Shown here in pieces: positions 1 through 5,047 of a DNA stretch of 7,299 bases (positions are counted from its first letter, which is position 1; each line of letters begins with the position of its first letter). The stretch covers positions 1 through 7,299 of the forward strand of contig JABMOR010000022.1 of the NCBI GenBank assembly GCA_013203245.1. Reading direction: 5' to 3'. Source of the DNA: Candidatus Nitrosopumilus sp. (GTDB taxonomy: Archaea > Thermoproteota > Nitrososphaeria > Nitrososphaerales > Nitrosopumilaceae). The translations under genes were made by a program, and so were the position numbers. The notes beneath the pieces are model-generated. The model ran no database searches. It saw nothing but the letters and a program-made list of their open reading frames with translations, and was not told the origin of the DNA.

Positions 1-223
1 CACCATCTGTAAAGAATTTCTTTTTCTGCATGTCATATTCATGATAATGATGAGTGGTCAATGGATCAATTTCAGTAAAAGTACCTTCATCAAGTAGGAG
101 ATGAACTCTTTCACGAGCAGTTAATTTGCCCTTGTCATGTTGAGCCTTAATTCGATCTTGGCCTCCACCTTGTAATGCTGTATTATTTTTTTTAGTATAC
201 CCTTCAATCTTTTCAGAATGCAC
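1..223 (-). CDS. pccB: Acetyl-/propionyl-CoA carboxylase, carboxyltransferase (beta) subunit, N-terminal part (runs off left edge)
   Basis: Only the first 74 codons are in the window. The protein belongs to the biotin-dependent acyl-CoA carboxylase carboxyltransferase family, which moves the carboxyl group from carboxybiotin to acetyl-CoA or propionyl-CoA. In ammonia-oxidising archaea this enzyme fixes bicarbonate in the 3-hydroxypropionate/4-hydroxybutyrate cycle. The supporting signature is seen directly: GGGQDRIKAQHDKGKLTARE at residues 19-38, then a stretch ending LLLDEGTFTEID (42-53), which matches the usual family N-terminus. The start is GTG at 221-223. An in-frame TAG lies three codons upstream, and the nearby ATG at 236-238 gives only Met-Val-stop, so GTG is the only sensible start. 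A TATA-like box about 29 nt upstream and a palindrome between box and start suggest a separate promoter and possible repression. Its biotin carboxylase partner is not in the window. The family call is firm; substrate preference is inferred. Confidence 0.88.
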   Translation of the reverse strand, partial: MHSEKIEGYTKKNNTALQGGGQDRIKAQHDKGKLTARERVHLLLDEGTFTEIDPLTTHHYHEYDMQKKKFFTDG

Positions 224-231
224 AGTATTCT

Positions 232-246
232 AAACCATGATGGTTT
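232..246. promoter_or_regulatory. Perfect 15-nt palindrome, possible operator of pccB
   Basis: The sequence AAACCAT-G-ATGGTTT is a perfect inverted repeat with 7-nt arms and a 1-nt spacer. It lies just downstream of the TATA-like box and 9-23 nt before the pccB GTG. Archaeal repressors often bind here to block RNA polymerase recruitment. It contains G/C pairs in both arms, which makes it less likely to be simple AT-rich noise, but one copy alone cannot prove an operator. Confidence 0.35.
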
Positions 247-247
247 C

Positions 248-256
248 CTATATTAA
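248..256 (-). promoter_or_regulatory. Putative TATA box for pccB
   Basis: On the minus strand this reads TTAATATAG, centred about 29 nt before the GTG start of the carboxyltransferase gene. That spacing fits a leaderless or nearly leaderless archaeal transcript. The region is AT-rich, so the exact box is uncertain. Confidence 0.4.
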
Positions 257-324
257 TTTAATTTGAGAATATCAAGATAGGATATTTTTACAAAAATGCA
301 AAGATCATTGGTTATTTTAGAATA

Positions 325-636
325 TCATGAGTTAAGAAGTGGAAATTTCTTGTTTACAGATTTTTGATAAGAGCTAAAAGCATCCTTTTCTTCACTACAT
401 TTCTTACAAATACATAATTGAGAGACATTTGGAATATCACAAATTTCTTGAAATTCACATTGTGAGCAACCAGCAGGTGCCCCACACACAATACATTGTA
501 ATTCGTTAGTTTGGGCACATTTTTCATGTTTAACGCCTAAATCTTTTGCCCATAAACCAATTTCATTAACAAGGATTTTTTCATTACAAACTATACAAGT
601 TCCAGGAAATTTCATGGGTATTTTTCTCCAACTCAT
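325..636 (-). CDS. Cysteine-rich small protein with three probable zinc sites, coupled to rfcL
   Basis: I do not recognise a named family for this 103-aa protein. It has 11 Cys and a well-placed His. The first set is C14-x2-C17 with H37-x2-C40, spaced around a GLWAKDLGVKHEKC segment (27-40); this recalls treble-clef or PARP-like zinc fingers, though the likeness is only visual. The second set is C48, C51, C57, C60, C66, C75, C77 and C80, eight cysteines that could hold two more zinc ions. The C-terminal tail (81-103) is polar and rich in Lys and Ser. The ATG overlaps the rfcL stop as ATGA, and a GGAG lies 14 nt upstream inside rfcL, so translation is probably coupled. An internal ATG at residue 8 is a weaker alternative. 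The operon suggests a nucleic-acid role near the clamp loader, but that is inference only. Confidence 0.82.
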   Translation of the reverse strand: MSWRKIPMKFPGTCIVCNEKILVNEIGLWAKDLGVKHEKCAQTNELQCIVCGAPAGCSQCEFQEICDIPNVSQLCICKKCSEEKDAFSSYQKSVNKKFPLLNS

Positions 637-1790
637 TGTATTAGTTCAATCTCCTTTTCAATTATATCTCCAAATGTTTCTTCTAATTCTAATTCCAAGG
701 TTTTATTTTTAATACAAAACAAAACAAAAGGCAAACATAATGTCACAAAAGAACTAGAAGACAAATGTAATTTTCTTGCCATAACATTTGACAATGATTT
801 TATTTTTGCACCATCCCAACGAATTCTATTTAGTAAAGGCCATGATAAATTGTATTTAGAATATCTTATTCGATCATCATTTTGATATAATTTAATTAAA
901 GTATCATTTAGATATCGAAGTAATCTCCAATTCTGAGTTTTCATAATTCGTCCAAAAAGCATATCAGCAGTTGAAATTATTTCTAAATATTTTGCAAGTG
1001 AAGCACCATCTAATTCACTAGTTACAATACTAGAATAAAATGCATTAATTTTTTCTCTAGGATCAATTTGCATAGAATAAAGAACACTGCGAGCTTCTTC
1101 AACTGAATTTGCTTTAAAGAAAGCATTTACTCCATCTTCAACATTAACACTTTCAAAAGATTGCTCTGTTTGTGGATTAAATCCAGTTTCTAGAGATTGT
1201 GTAAGATTTATCATTGAACGAATATCGCCTTTTGATTTGTCAATTACTTTGATTAAGGCCCCAGGACTTAATTTTACACTTTGTTTTTTCAAAATATTTT
1301 CAAGATATACGCGTAATAATCGTGGAGGAATTCTTTTGAAATAAATTGTTTTTACTATTTTTTTGATACTTTTCATTTTATCTGATGCATCATTGTTTGC
1401 TGCAAGAACAATTGGAACAGTTGGTTCTTTTAAAATATCAACAAGTGCAGATGCACCACCATAATCACCACGACCATGAATTCCGTCAACTTCATCTACA
1501 AAGATCATAGGAGTTCCTAAAACACTCACATTTCCTAAAACAGGCATAAGAATTTCATTAATTCTAGATTTACTTCTAACATCACTTGCATTTAGTCCAA
1601 TCATGTCATATCCGAACTGCTTTGCAACAAGATATGCTATGGTAGTTTTTCCAATTCCAGGTGGACCTACTAGAAGTAATGGTTTTGCACCTTTTTTCCA
1701 TTTAACAAACCATTCAATAATTGCTGCTCGCGCTTCTTCATTTCCAACCATATCAGAAATTATCTGAGGTCGGTATTTTTCGGACCACAT
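633..1790 (-). CDS. rfcL: Replication factor C large subunit (clamp loader)
   Basis: RfcL forms the archaeal clamp loader with the small subunit RfcS. The complex uses ATP to open and load PCNA onto primed DNA during replication and repair. Numbered from the ATG at 1788-1790 (385 aa), the AAA+ signatures are MWSEKYRP at the N-terminus, Walker A GPPGIGKTT at 42-50, Walker B FVDEVDG at 97-103, sensor 1 around AANN at 130-133, and sensor 2 GDIRSMIN with Arg191. The helical collar domain follows to the end. The reading frame extends to a GTG at 1802 that overlaps the upstream stop (GTGA). I prefer the ATG because AGGTGAT, a strong Shine-Dalgarno match, ends 7 nt before it and the family usually begins Met-Trp. 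It is the middle gene of a three-gene overlapping operon. The C-terminus has no recognisable PIP box (Q-x2-[LI]-x2-FF), unlike several archaeal RfcL proteins. Confidence 0.96.
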   Translation of the reverse strand: MWSEKYRPQIISDMVGNEEARAAIIEWFVKWKKGAKPLLLVGPPGIGKTTIAYLVAKQFGYDMIGLNASDVRSKSRINEILMPVLGNVSVLGTPMIFVDEVDGIHGRGDYGGASALVDILKEPTVPIVLAANNDASDKMKSIKKIVKTIYFKRIPPRLLRVYLENILKKQSVKLSPGALIKVIDKSKGDIRSMINLTQSLETGFNPQTEQSFESVNVEDGVNAFFKANSVEEARSVLYSMQIDPREKINAFYSSIVTSELDGASLAKYLEIISTADMLFGRIMKTQNWRLLRYLNDTLIKLYQNDDRIRYSKYNLSWPLLNRIRWDGAKIKSLSNVMARKLHLSSSSFVTLCLPFVLFCIKNKTLELELEETFGDIIEKEIELIQ

Positions 1791-1796
1791 CAATGT

Positions 1797-1803
1797 AATC
1801 ACC
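1797..1803 (-). promoter_or_regulatory. Shine-Dalgarno site that decides the rfcL start
   Basis: The minus-strand sequence is AGGTGAT, complementary to the archaeal 16S rRNA 3' end, with 7 nt before the ATG at 1788-1790. It overlaps the last codon and stop of the upstream gene, so ribosomes finishing that gene are well placed to reinitiate. The same site contains the GTG that an automatic caller would take as the start four codons earlier. Confidence 0.6.
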
Positions 1804-2914
1804 TAGGAAGTTTAGACTGATACTCGGACCATTTATTGGCTTTTTGTAATTTATTGTACCAGTATTGGTTATAATGCTCCACAGTCAAAAATAAAAATTC
1901 TAAAAATTCTTTGTGAGAAAAATTATCAGGTAATAGTTCAAGTGTAAGTCTTGCATCTTGTAAATACAAATTACTTTTTTCCAAAGTGACTTCAAATCCT
2001 TTTTTTACATCATTTGCTAATAACGAATAGTAAAGTGGCCAAGAAGGTATTTTTACAAAACCATTTTTAATTGAATCTTCAATTTCATTTCCACATCCAA
2101 CACCTTCAGCAGCTCTTGCCATACCTAAATAAAAAATTTCCCCTAACGGTCTTTCTGCTAAAGCCATATTTCTTCCAGCAGTTCCCATCACTGCACGATA
2201 TTTTTTATAAGACAATGTCATATCTTCTTCAGTAATTTCTGTTGGTTTTGATTTTAATTTTTCATCTAGATATTGCCCAACTTGAGCATCTTTGAATCCT
2301 GCTTCAAATTCTTTTAGAACTTGCTCACCACCTTTAGAAATTTTATCTCGAGCTAATTTCAAAATATATGGGTTCATTAGTTTGTAATCATCAAGAAATT
2401 CTAAATCTTCATCTTTGTCTACAATTCTATCCATAGGTTCACTTAGATCAATTGCAAGAATATGTCCTTCAACCATATCTTGTTTTAATTGAGGATCATC
2501 TCTTCCAGAATATTCTGCTGCTGCATCAAATAATCCATTAAAAACAGGAAAGGTCATTTTCACAAAATTTGAATTTAAAATTCGGTTTACTCTATCTTGC
2601 ATCACATCAAGACTTTCTAATTTTGATTTAATAGGCTCAATTTCAGATGCATTTAAGATAATTTCAGTAGAACCTACTTCATTGCCAAATGCCTGCTGTG
2701 TTGCATTTGGATTTGTGTCTGATTTTATTTCATAAAGTAACCCTTGAGCAAATCTTTCTGCAAAATTTGGGAATTGGTTTTCTGTTTCTTCTTTGTATTT
2801 GTTAAATAATTTGTAACCTTTAGATTTGAACAAAGCTTGTTTGATAATCTGTTTTCCAGGTTTTGTGCTCATCAAAGATTCTTTACTAATTACAGATTGA
2901 TCTTTGCTACTCAC
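1799..2914 (-). CDS. Conserved-type protein of unknown function, first gene of the rfcL operon
   Basis: I do not recognise this 371-aa protein. It shows no signal peptide, no transmembrane segment and only one cysteine (C274). It appears soluble, charged and mostly helical. The segment 241-281 (AVMGTAGRNMALAERPLGEI and on through EGVGCGNEIED) is rich in Gly and small residues and looks most like a conserved core. The C-terminus is aromatic and basic (EHYNQYWYNKLQKANKW, 346-362). The start is GTG at 2912-2914, supported by a TATA-like box centred 26 nt upstream, which implies a leaderless mRNA. An ATG at codon 15 (2870-2872) is the alternative. Its stop overlaps the Shine-Dalgarno site of rfcL, so the two are almost certainly co-transcribed and translationally linked. 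A role with the clamp loader or in DNA maintenance is possible by context, but nothing in the protein itself shows it. Confidence 0.88.
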   Translation of the reverse strand: MSSKDQSVISKESLMSTKPGKQIIKQALFKSKGYKLFNKYKEETENQFPNFAERFAQGLLYEIKSDTNPNATQQAFGNEVGSTEIILNASEIEPIKSKLESLDVMQDRVNRILNSNFVKMTFPVFNGLFDAAAEYSGRDDPQLKQDMVEGHILAIDLSEPMDRIVDKDEDLEFLDDYKLMNPYILKLARDKISKGGEQVLKEFEAGFKDAQVGQYLDEKLKSKPTEITEEDMTLSYKKYRAVMGTAGRNMALAERPLGEIFYLGMARAAEGVGCGNEIEDSIKNGFVKIPSWPLYYSLLANDVKKGFEVTLEKSNLYLQDARLTLELLPDNFSHKEFLEFLFLTVEHYNQYWYNKLQKANKWSEYQSKLPR

Positions 2915-2935
2915 AAACGTTAATATTTTTTATTG

Positions 2936-2944
2936 TTATTTATG
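2936..2944 (-). promoter_or_regulatory. Putative TATA box for the rfcL operon
   Basis: On the minus strand this reads CATAAATAA, centred about 26 nt before the GTG of the first operon gene. The distance fits transcription starting at or next to the start codon. The divergent promoter for the phosphatase gene lies in the same 83-nt gap. Confidence 0.5.
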
Positions 2945-2968
2945 CTTTCAAATTAAATATTTTCTTCA

Positions 2969-2977
2969 CTTAAATTA
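2969..2977 (+). promoter_or_regulatory. Putative TATA box for the phosphatase gene
   Basis: The sequence CTTAAATTA is centred about 25 nt before the ATG at 2998 and is followed by a more GC-rich stretch. The spacing predicts a leaderless mRNA. No Shine-Dalgarno match is visible directly before the ATG, which agrees with that reading. Confidence 0.5.
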
Positions 2978-2997
2978 CGAGCGACCAATTTGGCAGT

Positions 2998-3798
2998 ATG
3001 GACGTAATAGAAATTCTTCGTAAAGCTTCAAACAAAATTTATGAAAATGTAAAAGATCTTGCAGGAACAGAAGATGCAGCAGGTGATTTCGGTGTTGGAG
3101 CTGGTGGAGATATTTCAAGAAACATAGACATTATTGCTGAAAAAACGGTTTTAGATTATCTTAAAGAAATTAATTTTGAATGTGTAGTTTTAGGCGAGGA
3201 ATGTGGACGAGTTGAGTTATCAAATAAACCAAAAGGATTTATTATAATGGATGCAATTGATGGTTCTGCAAATGCAGTTAGAGGGGTTCCTTTTTTCTGT
3301 AGTTCGTTAGCTTTTGCAACTGAGGATAAGCTTAGTTCGATTACAGATGGCGTGATTACAAATCTCTCTAATGGTGAAATGTATTGGGCATCAAAAAATA
3401 AAGGCGCATTTTTTAATAATAAACAAATCAAAGTTCACAAAAAAAATCCCATCTACAAAATAGTTGGAATTAACACATCAGGTGCATCAATTGAATTAAT
3501 GAATAAACTACATCCAATTTTTAAAAATCATGATCATGTTAGACATTTTGGAGCAAATGCTCTTGAAATGGCAATGTTTGCAAGAGGGTTGATGGATATT
3601 TTTATTGATTTGAGAAATAAAATTAGAATCCAAGATATTGCAGCAGGTTATGTAATCGTTAAAGAGGCAGGCGGAATGCTATTAGATGAAAATTTGAATC
3701 CACTTGATGCCGATCTAAGTTATGAGACAAGAGTTTCTTTCATTGCAGCTGCAAATCAAGAAATTCTTGATGAAATAATGTCACAAATCAATAATTGA
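2998..3798 (+). CDS. Inositol monophosphatase / fructose-1,6-bisphosphatase family phosphatase
   Basis: This 266-aa protein is a Mg2+-dependent sugar-phosphate phosphatase of the IMPase superfamily. In archaea such enzymes often act on both inositol-1-phosphate and fructose-1,6-bisphosphate. Seen in the sequence are GGDISRNID with D44, the metal-binding LGEE (65-68, E67), the core DAIDGS (85-90, with D85 and D88), and IQDIAAGYVIVKEAGG (211-226), where D213 is the third metal-binding Asp. The length is normal for the family. The usual DP[IL]DGT motif is altered to DAIDGS, but all three metal ligands are kept, so activity is likely. The segment VRHFGANALEMAMFARGLMD (181-200) matches the family's substrate-side region. 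It starts at the first ATG, with a TATA-like box 25 nt upstream, and is transcribed alone, divergently from the rfcL operon. The exact substrate cannot be told: gluconeogenesis, inositol-lipid supply or nucleotide turnover are all possible. Confidence 0.92.
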   Translation: MDVIEILRKASNKIYENVKDLAGTEDAAGDFGVGAGGDISRNIDIIAEKTVLDYLKEINFECVVLGEECGRVELSNKPKGFIIMDAIDGSANAVRGVPFFCSSLAFATEDKLSSITDGVITNLSNGEMYWASKNKGAFFNNKQIKVHKKNPIYKIVGINTSGASIELMNKLHPIFKNHDHVRHFGANALEMAMFARGLMDIFIDLRNKIRIQDIAAGYVIVKEAGGMLLDENLNPLDADLSYETRVSFIAAANQEILDEIMSQINN

Positions 3799-3930
3799 AT
3801 TTTGTGAATGAAAAATTGAAAAAATATGTATAGTTTGATAATTTATTTGATATTCTTGAGTTTTTAATAGATCTAACAAGATAACGCTAAGAGAAATATA
3901 TTTAACCAAAGTTAGGAAAAAACTTCTTGT
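3799..3930 (+). other. 132-nt intergenic region
   Basis: The stretch is AT-rich and holds no credible gene. The first part has A- and T-runs, including GAGTTTTTAATAG around 3859-3871, which could end transcription of the phosphatase gene. The last 35 nt carry the promoter of the next gene. Confidence 0.5.
3896..3905 (+). promoter_or_regulatory. Putative TATA box for the FNR-family gene
   Basis: The sequence ATATATTTAA is centred about 30 nt before the ATG at 3931. It is one of the clearest TATA-like elements in the window and supports a leaderless or very short 5' leader. Confidence 0.6.
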
Positions 3931-4773
3931 ATGGTAACTGAGATGAAAGCAAAAGTAGTCTATAGAGAGTTACTAAAAGAAGACCTAGTAATTATCAGAT
4001 TAGTTCCAGATAAAGGAATGCCAGAATACAAAACAGGTCAATTTTTAACAATTGGTCTTCCAATTCCGGCAGAGAAAAAAATTGTTCGAAGAGCATATTC
4101 AATTGCATCACACGCAGAAAATAGAGATTATTTTGAATTTGTAATTAGATGGGTTAGAAAACCACTTCCAGGTCGCGTAACAACTGAATTATTTTATCTA
4201 AGTGTGGGGGATGAAGTATCTCTCGGGGATCCTACAGGAGCTGCTTTACAAATTAGCGACAAGTTACCAAACGGACAAAAAGACAATAGAAGAATAATCT
4301 GTGTTGGAGGAGGTACTGGATTAGCACCATTCATTGCATTTGCAAAACATTTTCACGATACTAATGATAAACGAGAAGTAGTTGTACTTCATGGTGCAAG
4401 TTATGTTGATGAATTAAGTTACAAACGTCTCTTAACAGATTTAGAATTAGAAAGTGAAAAAAGAGGAAGAGACAAATGGAATTTTAGATACAAATCTGCA
4501 ATCAGTAGACCAAAAGAATTTTTCAACAGATCTTGGAATGGTCACGTAGGCAGAGTAGAATCATTCTTCAAGCCTGATAAAAAATCAGGATTATCACCTG
4601 TAGAAGAAATGGTAGGCGAAGAATTAACTCCAGAAAATACCATCATCTACATTTGCGGATATCAAGGAACAATTGATGGGGTGATTGAATACTTAGGCCC
4701 TAAAGGATTTGTTACAGAACATGAAAAAAAGCCGGATGGAAGTTTTGGAATTAAGTTTGAATCATACGGATAA
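3931..4773 (+). CDS. FAD-dependent ferredoxin/flavodoxin-NAD(P)+ reductase family protein
   Basis: This 280-aa flavoprotein is a soluble member of the ferredoxin-NADP+ reductase superfamily and should move electrons between NAD(P)H and a one-electron carrier such as ferredoxin. The FAD domain comes first, with RAYSIAS at 54-60 (the RxYS flavin motif) and PGRVTTEL at 80-87 for phosphate binding. The NAD(P) domain follows, with VGGGTGLAPFIA at 125-136 and ICGYQGTIDGVIEYL at 241-255. The C-terminus ends FESYG, where Tyr279 is a likely aromatic cap over the flavin. No iron-sulfur cysteine cluster or extra domain is present, so this is a two-domain reductase rather than a multi-component oxygenase reductase. 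Translation probably starts at the ATG 3931, given the TATA box 30 nt upstream; a second ATG at codon 5 is possible. The electron partner and cofactor preference (NADH or NADPH) are not shown by the sequence. Confidence 0.92.
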   Translation: MVTEMKAKVVYRELLKEDLVIIRLVPDKGMPEYKTGQFLTIGLPIPAEKKIVRRAYSIASHAENRDYFEFVIRWVRKPLPGRVTTELFYLSVGDEVSLGDPTGAALQISDKLPNGQKDNRRIICVGGGTGLAPFIAFAKHFHDTNDKREVVVLHGASYVDELSYKRLLTDLELESEKRGRDKWNFRYKSAISRPKEFFNRSWNGHVGRVESFFKPDKKSGLSPVEEMVGEELTPENTIIYICGYQGTIDGVIEYLGPKGFVTEHEKKPDGSFGIKFESYG

Positions 4774-4845
4774 ATAATTGATAAATACTAATTCTCAATT
4801 CTGGGATTCAAAATAGATTTAACTTAAAAATTACATACATCTGAC

Positions 4846-4855
4846 TTTTATATTG
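4846..4855 (+). promoter_or_regulatory. Putative TATA box for the DUF1059 gene
   Basis: The sequence TTTTATATTG is centred about 24 nt before the ATG at 4874, which predicts a leaderless mRNA. No Shine-Dalgarno site precedes the ATG. Confidence 0.55.
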
Positions 4856-4873
4856 ATAATTTTTCTATAAAAT

Positions 4874-5041
4874 ATGGCAAAACTCAAGTGTAATGATTAT
4901 GGGTTTGAATGTGATTTTGTAGTTGAAGGTGAAATGGAGACAGTTATTGATGATTTTAGAAAGCACACTGATGATGAACATGGAATAGATTATTCCAAAG
5001 AAGCTGTTATGCAGTTTCTCTTAAGAAAACAAGGGATATAA
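4874..5041 (+). CDS. Small DUF1059-family protein (55 aa), probable metal binder
   Basis: The protein reads from MAKLKCNDYGFECDF at the start to FLLRKQGI at the end. It matches my knowledge of DUF1059, a family of roughly 50-60 aa proteins of unknown function with a C-x6-C pair near the N-terminus and a helix carrying two histidines. Here these are C6, C13, H31 and H36, a set that could bind one zinc or other metal ion. Residues 18-37 contain the typical acidic helix with EVxxHxxxxH-like spacing. The gene has its own TATA-like box 24 nt upstream and no Shine-Dalgarno site. It is convergent with the hemA-like gene, with only 6 nt between the two stop codons. Its function is unknown; I infer only that it is expressed separately. 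Confidence 0.87.
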   Translation: MAKLKCNDYGFECDFVVEGEMETVIDDFRKHTDDEHGIDYSKEAVMQFLLRKQGI

Positions 5042-5047
5042 CAAAAA

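Noticed and set aside
236..238. ATG as the pccB start
   Set aside because: It is followed after one codon by an in-frame TAG, so only the downstream GTG opens the carboxyltransferase frame.
1791..1802. GTG at 1802 as the rfcL start
   Set aside because: The ATG at 1790 has a good Shine-Dalgarno site 7 nt upstream and matches the usual family N-terminus; the GTG lies inside that ribosome site. It cannot be fully excluded.
3156..3431. A 91-codon open frame on the minus strand inside the phosphatase gene
   Set aside because: It lies wholly antisense to a well-supported gene with intact family motifs, has no promoter or ribosome site, and its product resembles nothing.
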